Positions 15,551 through 23,533 of a stretch of DNA of 32,554 nucleotides are shown here, one piece after another. Source of the stretch: CAZTHL01 sp964613585 (lineage in GTDB: Bacteria; Pseudomonadota; Alphaproteobacteria; DSM-16000; Inquilinaceae); NCBI GenBank assembly GCA_964613585.1, contig CAZTHL010000042.1, forward strand, positions 1 through 32,554, given 5' to 3'. The notes under the pieces are model-generated. The model had not been told where the DNA came from, ran no database searches, and was given only the letters and a program-made list of their open reading frames with translations. The position numbers were made by a program, and so were the translations under genes. Position 1 is the first letter of the stretch; each line of letters opens with the position of its first letter.

Positions 15551-16345
15551 ATGATCCGCGCGCGCGGCCTGCATGTCACCTTCGGCCGGGGCACCCCGCT
15601 CGAGACCACGGCACTGCGCGGCGTCGACTTGGACATCCCGGCCGGCCAGTTCGTCACGGTGATCGGCTCCAACGGCGCCGGCAAGTCGACCCTGCTCAAC
15701 GCCATCGCCGGCGACGCTCCGCTCGAGCTCGGCCGCATCGAGATCGACGGGCGCGATGTCACCGGCTGGTCGACGCCGCGCCGCGCCGTGCTGGTCGCGC
15801 GGGTGTTCCAGGACCCGATGGCCGGCACCTGCGAGGGACTGACCATCGAGGAGAACCTGGCGCTGGCCTGGAGCCGCGGCCGCCGCCGCGGCTTCGGCCT
15901 CGCGCTCGACGGCGGCCGCCGCGAGCGCTTCCGCGAGGCCGTCGCCTCGCTCGGTCTCGGGCTCGAGCACCGGCTGAGGGACCGCATGGGGCTCTTGTCC
16001 GGAGGCCAGCGCCAGGCCGTCAGCCTGCTCATGGCGACGCTGGCCGGCATGCGCATCCTGCTGCTCGACGAGCATGTCGCCGCGCTGGACCCGAGAACGG
16101 CGGAGTTCGTGCTCGCGCTGACCGCCCGCATCGTCACCGAGCATCAGCTGACCACTCTCATGATCACCCACTCGATGCGCCACGCCCTCGACCATGGCGA
16201 GCGCATCCTGATGCTGCACAAGGGGAAGATCGCCTTCGACGTCGCCGGGCGCGATCGGGCCGGCCTGGACGTTCCCGACCTGCTGGATCTGTTCGCCCGG
16301 CTGCGCGGGGAGACGCTTGCCGATGACGGCCTGTTGCTCAGCTAG
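15551..16345 (+). CDS. ABC transporter ATP-binding protein (TrpZ/COG1101 type)
   Basis: The 264-residue ATPase energises the importer encoded by the two preceding genes. Walker A is GSNGAGKST, the signature is LLSGGQRQAVSLLMATL, and Walker B with the catalytic Glu is ILLLDEHVAALDP. The His directly after the catalytic Glu (DEH) is typical of the COG1101 family and separates it from the LivF/LivG ATPases. The H-loop His lies in TLMITHSMRHAL. All functional motifs are intact. The gene is the last of the operon. A perfect 13-bp hairpin follows 35 bases after its stop codon. Confidence 0.93.
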   Translation: MIRARGLHVTFGRGTPLETTALRGVDLDIPAGQFVTVIGSNGAGKSTLLNAIAGDAPLELGRIEIDGRDVTGWSTPRRAVLVARVFQDPMAGTCEGLTIEENLALAWSRGRRRGFGLALDGGRRERFREAVASLGLGLEHRLRDRMGLLSGGQRQAVSLLMATLAGMRILLLDEHVAALDPRTAEFVLALTARIVTEHQLTTLMITHSMRHALDHGERILMLHKGKIAFDVAGRDRAGLDVPDLLDLFARLRGETLADDGLLLS

Positions 16346-16380
16346 AGCGCTTACGGCTCAAGTGGCATCGCCGGTCCGCT

Positions 16381-16428
16381 CCCCGCCCGGCCATCCAACG
16401 CCAGCGTGCTCAGGCTGGCCGGGCGGGG
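16381..16428 (+). terminator. 13-bp perfect hairpin after the ABC operon
   Basis: CCCCGCCCGGCCA (16381-16393) and TGGCCGGGCGGGG (16416-16428) are perfect inverted repeats with a 22-base loop. The loop has a small inner GCC/GGC pair. It starts 35 bases after the ATPase stop codon. No T-run follows, so it would be a non-canonical terminator or an mRNA 3'-end stabiliser. Confidence 0.5.
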
Positions 16429-16479
16429 GAACGGGCCGATGCCGATTCCGGGTCCGGAGGCAGCGCTTTACGCCAACAT

Positions 16480-16494
16480 TTAAGGGATCGTAAA
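16480..16494 (+). promoter_or_regulatory. Near-CtrA motif upstream of cheZ
   Basis: TTAA-GGGATCG-TAAA matches the CtrA box TTAA-N7-TTAA in seven of eight bases and lies 54 bases before the cheZ start codon. A GANTC site is at 16444. CtrA controls motility and chemotaxis genes in many alphaproteobacteria, so the placement makes sense, but binding is inferred. Confidence 0.35.
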
Positions 16495-16548
16495 GGGGCC
16501 ATCGTTAGCCTTGCCGGTCGTCACCGATCGCAATGGACGCGACCAGGC

Positions 16549-17352
16549 ATGCGCGACAAGCCGTTTACCGTTGAAGTGCAGCGCGCCAGCCGCGTGGCCG
16601 AGCCGCCGCCGGACAACGCCATGCCGGCCCGCCTGGAGCGCATCCTGGAGCGGCTCGGCCGCCTCGAGGACGGCATGACCCGCCTGCTCGAGCAGGCGGT
16701 CGAGCCCGCCGGCGAGGACGGCGGGGCCCTGGACGAGGGCGCGCGATGGGACGGCATCTCCAGCCGGCTGGCCGCGCTGGAGGACGGCATGGCTGCCCTG
16801 CTGGCGCGCGCCGGCAACGCCGCCGAGGCGGCGGAGGCGGCCCCGCCGCCCGGGCCCGCGGTCGACGCGGCCGCGGTGGAGACCACCCTCGAGGAGCTGG
16901 CCGCGCTGACCCACCCGGGCGAGGAGGAGGACGATCCGCTCACCGTCTGCGCCAACGAGTTGGGCGCGGTCGTCCGTGCGACCGAAGGAGCGACGGACCG
17001 CATCCTCGCCGCCGCCGAGGCGATGGAGACGGCGGTGGCCGAGATTCTCGCCCACAGCAACGATCCCAGCGTCAACCGGCCGCTTGGTCGGGTGCGCGAC
17101 GCGGTCGTCGAGGTCTACGAGGCCTCAAACTTTCAGGATATCACCGGCCAGCGGATTGCCAAGGTGCGCCGCACGCTCGAGGCGGTGGAGAGCGGCCTGA
17201 CCACGCTGATCGCCGCGTGGGGACCGGAGCGCGTGGCGCGCTATGCCGGCCGCCGGCACGGCGCGCTGGAAGAAGAGAAGCAGCTGCTCAACGGACCGCA
17301 GATGGAAGGCCAGGCGATCAGCCAGGACGAGATCGACGCCCTGTTCGATTAA
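16549..17352 (+). CDS. cheZ: CheZ-family chemotaxis protein phosphatase
   Basis: The 267-residue protein is a CheZ-type phosphatase that removes phosphate from CheY-P and so resets flagellar switching. The catalytic motif SNFQDITGQ has D197 and Q201, equivalent to E. coli CheZ D143 and Q147, on a long helical hairpin of about residues 135-225. The C-terminus SQDEIDALFD resembles the CheY-binding tail and is also seen in FliM and FliN. The N-terminal 100 residues are an Ala/Glu-rich extension with two similar segments (RLGRLEDGMTRLLEQA at 36-51 and RLAALEDGMAALLARA at 73-88) that look like coiled coil. No other chemotaxis gene lies in the window. Confidence 0.85.
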   Translation: MRDKPFTVEVQRASRVAEPPPDNAMPARLERILERLGRLEDGMTRLLEQAVEPAGEDGGALDEGARWDGISSRLAALEDGMAALLARAGNAAEAAEAAPPPGPAVDAAAVETTLEELAALTHPGEEEDDPLTVCANELGAVVRATEGATDRILAAAEAMETAVAEILAHSNDPSVNRPLGRVRDAVVEVYEASNFQDITGQRIAKVRRTLEAVESGLTTLIAAWGPERVARYAGRRHGALEEEKQLLNGPQMEGQAISQDEIDALFD

Positions 17353-17416
17353 CGATTTGTTGGCACGGTTCCGCGATGTCACTACTTCACGAACAGTGAC
17401 GGAGCGGGCAGCGGCA

Positions 17417-17881
17417 ATGTCGCCACCATCAACGCGGGACCATCTGGGCCAGGCGGCCCTCATCGCGGCCGGACTGCACGGCGCCCTCGGTGTCCTGCTC
17501 GGCGCCTACGCCGCCCACGGCATGGAAGGCGCGTTCGACGACGAGGCGGTCGGCTGGGTCGAGCTCGGCAGCCGCTACCAGCTGGTCCATGCCGCCGCGT
17601 TGGCCGGGGTCGGCGTGGCCCGGCCGGCGGCCGCGGCCCGCCCGGTCACCCTGGCCCTGGCCGTGGCGGTCCTGGGGCTCGCCACGGGCCCACTGCTGTT
17701 CTCCGGCGCGCTATACGCCATGGGTCTGGGCGGCCTTCTGGGGGCGGCGGTGCTGGCGCCGTTCGGCGGCCTTGCCCTGATCGTTGGCTGGATCGGCGTG
17801 CTGGCGGCCGGCTTGGCTTGGCGCGGTCCGGCGCCAATGACCGGGGGCGGAGGTGGGCGACCGAACGGTCGGCGCGGCTGA
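17417..17881 (+). CDS. DUF423 family small membrane protein
   Basis: The 154-residue protein has four hydrophobic segments. The N-terminal pattern GLHGALGVLLGAYAAHGME and the later LFSGALYAMGLGG are typical of the DUF423 (COG2363, YgdD-like) family of inner-membrane proteins. Their function is not known. The ATG at 17417 is chosen because GGAG lies at 17401-17404 and the family N-terminus starts nearby. An upstream extension in the same frame would overlap cheZ. The last 20 residues are a Gly/Arg/Pro-rich tail not expected in the family core. The gene follows cheZ after 64 bases, and the gap contains the inverted repeat GTCACT/AGTGAC. Confidence 0.8.
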   Translation: MSPPSTRDHLGQAALIAAGLHGALGVLLGAYAAHGMEGAFDDEAVGWVELGSRYQLVHAAALAGVGVARPAAAARPVTLALAVAVLGLATGPLLFSGALYAMGLGGLLGAAVLAPFGGLALIVGWIGVLAAGLAWRGPAPMTGGGGGRPNGRRG

Positions 17882-17994
17882 TCGAGAGCCGAGGCGCGTG
17901 CACGGCCGCCGCAGGGTGACGCCGCCCGTCGGGCAGACAGCCGTCCGTCGAAGCGTTTCCACGTGACGCGGGATCGGGAGCGGCCCGCGCCCCC

Positions 17995-18011
17995 GCTTGG
18001 TCACCCCAAGC
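17995..18011. terminator. Short hairpin between convergent genes
   Basis: GCTTGG (17995-18000) and CCAAGC (18006-18011) form a 6-bp stem with the 5-base loop TCACC. It lies between the DUF423 gene and the convergent arsR-type gene. No T-run follows. A bidirectional terminator is possible. Confidence 0.35.
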
Positions 18012-18074
18012 ATGCTGTCATTGGACGGCCGGGCGGCAGAGCGGGCCGGCGATGCCACCTGAAACGCAATCGCT

Positions 18075-18431
18075 CTAAATATAGGCCTTGGAGGCGCTGT
18101 CCTCGACCGACGGTGCCTCGGGCGCACAGGGCGCGCGCGGGCGGCAGTACAGGTCGTGCAGCGTGTGCATGACGCGCCGCGCCTCCTCGCCGTTCAGCGA
18201 GTAGTAGATCGTCTGGGCATGACGACGGGTCGTGACCAGACCGTCCTGGCGCAGCCGGGCCAAATGCTGGGACAGCGCCGACTGGCTGAGCTTGACCATG
18301 CGCTCGAGCTCGCCGACGGAGCGTTCCCCCTGCCCGAGATGGCAGAGGATCATGAGCCGACGCTCGTTGCTCATGGCCTTGAGCAGTCCGCTGGCCCGCT
18401 GAGCATTGATCTGCAGTTCGTCGAAGTTCAT
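18075..18431 (-). CDS. ArsR-family repressor, SqrR/BigR-like (persulfide-sensor cysteine pattern)
   Basis: The 118-residue protein is a winged-helix ArsR/SmtB regulator. The recognition helix is in LSQSALSQHLARLRQDGLV (residues 48-66), and the wing follows in RRHAQTIYYSL. It lacks the ELCVCDL metal site of the arsenic sensors. It has C30 (RLMILCHL) and C96 (LHDLYC), 66 residues apart. This equals the spacing of C41 and C107 in Rhodobacter SqrR, which senses persulfides through a Cys-Cys polysulfide bridge, as do BigR and YgaV. A further Cys lies at 102. The divergent neighbour encodes the sulfur carrier TusA, which supports a role in reactive sulfur sensing. The ATG at 18431 is chosen at MNFDELQINAQ. 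Confidence 0.85.
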   Translation of the reverse strand: MNFDELQINAQRASGLLKAMSNERRLMILCHLGQGERSVGELERMVKLSQSALSQHLARLRQDGLVTTRRHAQTIYYSLNGEEARRVMHTLHDLYCRPRAPCAPEAPSVEDSASKAYI

Positions 18432-18551
18432 CGGTCCCGATATCTGCCGCCGCGCCGACGGCCAGGTTGACACACACGCTCTTGCAGAAACGCCGACCCG
18501 GTGATGAGCGTGCGGCGCCGACACCGCTCGCTCAGTGCCCAGCGAAGTGGT

Positions 18552-18579
18552 AGGCACTATGCGTTTCGTCAATATGCCT
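18552..18579. promoter_or_regulatory. Possible operator between the repressor and tusA
   Basis: AGGCA (18552-18556) and TGCCT (18575-18579) form an imperfect dyad around an AT-rich centre in the divergent intergenic region. This is where an ArsR-type dimer would be expected to bind. The half-sites are short and the assignment is tentative. Confidence 0.25.
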
Positions 18580-18645
18580 TGTCGACAGGCAGCCCCGGCG
18601 CCCGGATGGCCGGTCCGGCCGGCGCGACCAGAATTGATCGGAGTC

Positions 18646-18915
18646 ATGGACCCCTGCCGACTGGACTTGCGCGATCTGATCTGCCCGATCCCCGTGCTCA
18701 AGGCACGGAAGGCCCTGCAGACGCTGCCGGCGGGCGCGGTACTCGAGGTCCTGGCCACCGATCCGGCCGCCGGCGAGGACCTGCGGTCGTTCTGCGCGGC
18801 AACCGGCCACCGTTTCCTGGACGCCGCCCCGCGCGAGGACGGCGCCACGCTGTACCGGATCGCCGCGGCCGATGACCCGACGAGCGGCGCGGGCGGGGAC
18901 GTCCTGCCCCGGTAA
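18646..18915 (+). CDS. TusA-family sulfurtransferase
   Basis: The 89-residue protein is a small sulfur carrier. The TusA signature is intact: C13 and P16 in the CPxP motif of LICPIPVLKARKAL. The beta-alpha core continues with GAVLEVLATDPAAGEDL and the segment FCAATGHRFLD. TusA proteins carry persulfide sulfur for tRNA thiolation, for molybdenum cofactor, or in sulfide and thiosulfate oxidation. No tRNA-thiolation partner (TusBCD) lies nearby, and the divergent neighbour is a SqrR/BigR-like repressor, so a sulfide-linked role is more likely (inference). The ATG at 18646 begins the conserved domain. GGAG lies only two bases before it, so the exact start is not certain. The upstream in-frame part has no TusA similarity. 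Confidence 0.87.
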   Translation: MDPCRLDLRDLICPIPVLKARKALQTLPAGAVLEVLATDPAAGEDLRSFCAATGHRFLDAAPREDGATLYRIAAADDPTSGAGGDVLPR

Positions 18916-18948
18916 ACTTTTCGCGAGGCCCGACGTCGGAACGCCCGT

Positions 18949-21900
18949 CTATTCGGCGGCCTCCGGCTTCGCCGCGGGCTCTTCCGGCTGCGGCTGGCCC
19001 GGCACGGCGCGCAGCCGCCGTTCGCCGCGTGGCTGGCCCCGGCCCTCGATAAGCCCCATGAACACGGACAGGAGCGGCGGGATCGTCAGCAACGTGAGCA
19101 TCGCCGAGAGGCTGAGCCCGCCGACCACCACCGACCCCAGGCCGCGGTACAGCTCCGAGCCGGCGCCGGGCACGGCGACCAGCGGCAGCATGCCGAAGAT
19201 GCTGGTCAGCGTGGACATGAAGATCGGCCGCACCCGGTTGCGTGTCGCCTCGACAATGGCGTCTCCCGGGGTCATGCCGTCCGACCGCGTGTGGTGCAGG
19301 CTCTGGTGCACCAGGAGGATGGCGTTGTTGACCACGATGCCGATCAGGATGACGAAGCCGAGCAGCGTCAGCATGTCGAGCGGCTGGTTGACGAACAGGT
19401 TGAGGACGGCCAGCCCGCCAACGCCGCCGGCCGCGGCCACCGGCACCGAGATCAGGATGATCAGCGGATACCAGAAGCTCTCGAACAGCACGGCCATGAC
19501 CAGGTAGACGATGGCCAGCGCCATCAGCAGGTCCAGCTGCATGGCGCTCCAGGTCTGATCGAGCTTGTTGGCCGTGCCGGAGAGGTTCAGCGTCACGCCG
19601 GCCGGCAGCCCCTCGTCCCGCAGCGGCGCGATGACCTGCTCCCGCACGATGTCCATGGCCTCCTCGAGCGCCATGGTCGGCGCCGGCACCACCTCGAGCG
19701 TCACCGTGCGCACCCGTTCGCGATGGCGGATCTCGGTGGGGCCGGAGGTGACCTGCACCGAGGCGAGCGAGGCGGCCGGGACGATCATGCCGTCGGCGGT
19801 AACCACCGGGATTTCGCCGATGCCCTGGGTCTCGACGACATTGTCGGTCGGCCCCATCAGGGTCAGGTCGAGGCGCTTGCTGCCCACGGTGATCTCGTCG
19901 ATGCGCAGCCCGTCGTTGTAGGTGTCGAGCGTCGCCGCCAGCTCGGAGGCCGCGACGCCGTTGTCGGCGAGCCGGACCGGATCCGGCACCACGCGCACCT
20001 CGGGCGCCCCCAGCTCCAGGCCGGGGATCGGGCGGAACTGGTTGCCCTGGTCCTCCGGCAGGGCGGCGAGCAGCGGCCCTGTCGCGCGCACGGCGACGTC
20101 AAGGATGGTCTCCAGATCCGGGCCGGACACGTCGAGCTCGATCGAGCGCGAGCCACCGATGCCGCGGCCGAACAGGGAGGCTTGGCGCATGAAGCCGAAG
20201 GTGCCCGGCTCCCGGAAGATCGGACCGCGCAGGAGCGGGATCAGCTCGCGCGCCTCCTCATGGTTGACGGCGCTGGCGCCGACGAAACTGTTGCCCGGCC
20301 GCGAAACGAAGAAGAAGTTGTCGATCTTGGGCGGCCCACCCGGCTCGGCCTCCGGGCCGGTCTCCGACGCCCACAGATGGCGCGTGGCCGTCTCCAGCCG
20401 CTCGGCGATCCCGGTGCTGGTGTCGAGATTGTAGCCGGGCGGCGGCAGGATGACGCCGAAGATGAAGTTTCGATTGCCGTCCGGCAGGTACTCGAGCTTC
20501 GGCAGGAGCGCCCAGGTGGTCATGAGGGCGGCGCCGGCGACCACGGCGACCACCCCCAGGGCGACCGCCTTGCGGGCCACCACGAGGCGGGTGAAGCGGG
20601 TCAGCCCGGCCATGAAGCCGGTGGCGGCGCGGTCCACCACCGGCAAGGTGAGCCGTGTTGCGCTCTGGCCGACGCCCGGGCTGCCGAGCAGGCGGGAGGA
20701 CAGGGCCGGGATCACGGTGACGGCCACCAGCAGCGACAGCAGCACCGACACCGAGATGGCCACCGCGATGTCGCGGAACAGCTGGCCGACCTCGAGCTCC
20801 ATGACCAGGATCGGGATGAACACCATGACCGTGGTCAGCGCCGAGACGAGCACCGCGCCCCAGACCTGCCGGGTGCCTTCATAGGCGGCCTCGGCCGCGC
20901 TCAGCCCGCGCTGGCGCAGCCGGAAGATGTTCTCCAGCACGACGATGGCGGCGTCCACGACCATGCCGACGGCGAAGGCGATGCCGGCCAGCGAGATGAC
21001 GTTGAGCGAGCGCCCGAGCGCCGCCATGGCGACAAACGAGCCGACCACGGAAACCGGGATCGCCAGCGAGACGACCAGGGTGGCCCGGCCCGAGCGCAGG
21101 AACAAGAGCAGCATGGCGGCGGCAAGGGCGCCGCCGATCAGGATGTTGGTCTGCACCAGGCGGATCGAGGATTCGATGTAGTCGGTCTCGTCGTACACCT
21201 GCTTCAGGGTCAGGTCGGCCCGCGGGATCGGCCCGGCCTCGGCGGTCAGCTCCGCCACCGCGTCCCGGATCCCCTCCATCACCTCGATGACGTTGGCGCC
21301 GCTCTCGCGCTGCGCGTTGAGCGCAATCGCCGGCTCGCCGAGATAGCGGATGCGCGCCTGCGGCTCCTTGTAGCCGAACCGAACCTCGGCGATGTCCTCG
21401 AGGGTGACGCGGGTGATCGAGCCGCTGTCGGGGTCGACCGCGCTGCGCACCAGTACGGAGCGAACCTGGTCGAGGGCAACGAAGTCGCCGTCGACGCGCA
21501 CCACGTAGCGGCGCTTGCCCTCCTCGACGTCGCCCGCCGAGACCGAGACGTTGGCGGCGCGCAGGGCGCCCAGCAGCTCGGTCACCGACAGCTGGTAGCG
21601 GGCCAGCAGGGAGGGGTCGATCACCACCTGCATCTCCGGCTCGCTGCCGCCGAACACGCCGACCCGCGCCACGCCCGGCACCCGCTCCAGCCGGTCCTGG
21701 ACAACGTCCTCGATGAACTGGCCGTAGGTGTGGATATCGGCGTCATTGCCTGGCGCCCGGCGCAGGGTGAACCAGGCGATGGCGTTGTCGTTGGCGTCGG
21801 CCGTGTCGATGGTCGGCTCGTCGGCCTCCTCGGGATAGCCGGTGACCCGGTCGAGCCGGTTGGCCACGAGCAGCAGGGCCCGGTTCATATCGGTCGCGAC

Positions 21901-22188
21901 GCCGAAGGTGAGGGTGATCTCGCCCGAGCCGTTGTTGGACGAGGAGACCATCTCCTCCAGGCCCTCGAGGCCGCGCAGCACCTCCTCCTGGCGGTTGACG
22001 ATCTCGCGCTCGACCTCGGCCGGGGCGGCGCCGGGCCAGCTCGTCTCGATCTGGATGACCGGCCGGTTCACGTCGGGGGCGAGCTGGATCGGGATCGTCT
22101 GGAGCGCGACGTAGCCGAACATCAGCACCATCAGCACTCCGGCCATCACGGCGATGGGCCGGGTAATCGCCAGTTGGATCAGGTTCAT
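18949..22188 (-). CDS. RND efflux permease (HAE-1 family)
   Basis: The 1079-residue inner-membrane pump has the typical RND layout. TM1 is at the N-terminus (residues 10-30, after MNLIQLAITRP), then a large periplasmic loop, TM2-6, TM7, a second large loop and TM8-12. The TM4 proton-relay Asp is in FAVGMVVDAAIVVLEN. The second Asp of AcrB is Ala here, as in many HAE-1 members outside the AcrB branch. GIVVNNAILLVHQ is the TM10 equivalent. It exports small hydrophobic or toxic compounds using the proton gradient. The substrate cannot be told. It starts four bases after its adaptor gene stops, so the two are one operon. No outer-membrane channel gene is in the window. The C-terminal 30 residues are a charged tail. 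Confidence 0.93.
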   Translation of the reverse strand: MNLIQLAITRPIAVMAGVLMVLMFGYVALQTIPIQLAPDVNRPVIQIETSWPGAAPAEVEREIVNRQEEVLRGLEGLEEMVSSSNNGSGEITLTFGVATDMNRALLLVANRLDRVTGYPEEADEPTIDTADANDNAIAWFTLRRAPGNDADIHTYGQFIEDVVQDRLERVPGVARVGVFGGSEPEMQVVIDPSLLARYQLSVTELLGALRAANVSVSAGDVEEGKRRYVVRVDGDFVALDQVRSVLVRSAVDPDSGSITRVTLEDIAEVRFGYKEPQARIRYLGEPAIALNAQRESGANVIEVMEGIRDAVAELTAEAGPIPRADLTLKQVYDETDYIESSIRLVQTNILIGGALAAAMLLLFLRSGRATLVVSLAIPVSVVGSFVAMAALGRSLNVISLAGIAFAVGMVVDAAIVVLENIFRLRQRGLSAAEAAYEGTRQVWGAVLVSALTTVMVFIPILVMELEVGQLFRDIAVAISVSVLLSLLVAVTVIPALSSRLLGSPGVGQSATRLTLPVVDRAATGFMAGLTRFTRLVVARKAVALGVVAVVAGAALMTTWALLPKLEYLPDGNRNFIFGVILPPPGYNLDTSTGIAERLETATRHLWASETGPEAEPGGPPKIDNFFFVSRPGNSFVGASAVNHEEARELIPLLRGPIFREPGTFGFMRQASLFGRGIGGSRSIELDVSGPDLETILDVAVRATGPLLAALPEDQGNQFRPIPGLELGAPEVRVVPDPVRLADNGVAASELAATLDTYNDGLRIDEITVGSKRLDLTLMGPTDNVVETQGIGEIPVVTADGMIVPAASLASVQVTSGPTEIRHRERVRTVTLEVVPAPTMALEEAMDIVREQVIAPLRDEGLPAGVTLNLSGTANKLDQTWSAMQLDLLMALAIVYLVMAVLFESFWYPLIILISVPVAAAGGVGGLAVLNLFVNQPLDMLTLLGFVILIGIVVNNAILLVHQSLHHTRSDGMTPGDAIVEATRNRVRPIFMSTLTSIFGMLPLVAVPGAGSELYRGLGSVVVGGLSLSAMLTLLTIPPLLSVFMGLIEGRGQPRGERRLRAVPGQPQPEEPAAKPEAAE

Positions 22189-22192
22189 GGAC

Positions 22193-23314
22193 TCAGGCGC
22201 TTCCGTCGGTTTCCACGGCCTGGCCGGGGCGCAGGCGCTCGTTGCCGCGTATCACCACACGCTCGCCGGGCGCGAGGCCGTCGACCACCTCGAAGCGGTT
22301 GCCGACGGCCTCGCCCACTGTCACCGGCCGCGGGGTGGCCATCCCGTCCTCGACGACGAACACGGAGGTGCCGTCGGGCCGGCTGAGCAGCGCGTCCTTG
22401 TGCACCGTGACGATGTCGCGCGGCTGGCCCACGGGCACCCGCACCGTCAAGCTCTGCTCCCCGGCGATCGGCTTCGTGGTTTCGCCGAAGAAGGGCTCGA
22501 AGCGGACGGCCCGGGTGCGGCTGCGCGGATTCTCCAGCGGCAGGACCGCCCGGACCTCCGCCTCGTGCCGGCTGCCGTCGTCGAGCCGGAACTCGACCCG
22601 GACGCCCGGCCGGAGGCCGGCGACCCTCTCGGTCGGCACGGCCGCCTCGATCTCGAGGTCATGATCGTTGACGACGGTGACTACCGGATCACCGATCTGC
22701 AGATACTCCCCGACATGGGCGTCGCGCTCGATGATGGTGCCGGCGAAGGGCGCATGCAAACGGGCGTCGGCGAGGTCGATCTCGGCCAGGGCCAGGCTCG
22801 ACTCCGCGCGCAGCAGCCGCGCCTGGGCGGCCTCGCGCAGCGCTTGCTGCCGCCGCAGCTCCTGCTCCGTCTCGTCCAGGCGCTGCTGCGAGAAGGCGGC
22901 GCTGCCGCGCAGCCCACGGGTTCGCTCGAGCGCGGTCCGCGCCAGCGCCAGCGCCGCCTCGGCCGCCTCGATGTCGGCCACGGCGGCGTCGCGCTCGGCG
23001 CGGGCGAGGTCCACCTCGGCCTCCAGCCGCGCCGAATCGAGCTCGGCGATCAGCTCGCCCTTCTCGACATGGTCACCGATGATGCGGTGGACCACCTCGA
23101 CGGTGCCGGAGACCTGGGTCGCCAGGACCGCATCCCGCGCGACCACGCGCCCGAGCACCGGGGCGGTGCGCATCAGCGGCTCGACGATCACCGGGTCGAC
23201 CTGCACCATGGCGGCCGGCTGGGCGCGCGCCGGCCCGGCCGGCATGGCCAGCAACAACACGGCGACGAAGAAGAGTGCGGCTCGCCGGGTGCGCCATCTG
23301 GACAAGGCCGTCAT
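22193..23314 (-). CDS. RND efflux periplasmic adaptor (membrane fusion protein)
   Basis: The protein joins the RND permease encoded four bases downstream to an outer-membrane channel. From the ATG at 23314 it has 373 residues with a signal peptide (MTALSRWRTRR, a hydrophobic core, then PAGPARA). The biotinyl-lipoyl half-motifs ATQVSGTVEVVHRIIGDHV and LHAPFAGTIIERDAHVGEYL flank an alpha-helical hairpin rich in Ala, Glu and Arg (about residues 90-175). The beta-barrel and membrane-proximal domains follow. An ATG at 23368 would give 18 more residues before the signal, so 23314 is preferred. Neither start has a strong ribosome site. There is no lipobox Cys, so the protein is probably not a lipoprotein. 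Confidence 0.9.
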   Translation of the reverse strand: MTALSRWRTRRAALFFVAVLLLAMPAGPARAQPAAMVQVDPVIVEPLMRTAPVLGRVVARDAVLATQVSGTVEVVHRIIGDHVEKGELIAELDSARLEAEVDLARAERDAAVADIEAAEAALALARTALERTRGLRGSAAFSQQRLDETEQELRRQQALREAAQARLLRAESSLALAEIDLADARLHAPFAGTIIERDAHVGEYLQIGDPVVTVVNDHDLEIEAAVPTERVAGLRPGVRVEFRLDDGSRHEAEVRAVLPLENPRSRTRAVRFEPFFGETTKPIAGEQSLTVRVPVGQPRDIVTVHKDALLSRPDGTSVFVVEDGMATPRPVTVGEAVGNRFEVVDGLAPGERVVIRGNERLRPGQAVETDGSA

Positions 23315-23533
23315 GTCGTGCCGTACTACTGTTTCGCGTCGCGCGCCGTTGATCCGTGTCCCTAACATCGGTGCGGCAAGCGAGGCGTCAACGAGGCGAC
23401 CCGCCCCGTTGCCAGGGCAACCCGAACTTTCATGGTCGAAACCATGGGTTTAGAGGCAGAGTCGACCGACAACGCAGGCTCCGGCCCCGCCGGGCCGCGC
23501 CGTCGGCGTTGGGGGGGCTCAACCGAAGAAGAG

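Noticed and set aside
19291..22386. Plus-strand open frame of about 1030 codons opposite the RND permease gene
   Set aside because: It is the antisense shadow of a conserved RND permease in GC-rich DNA. The translation is His/Gln/Arg/Asp-rich and shows no domain or membrane segment.
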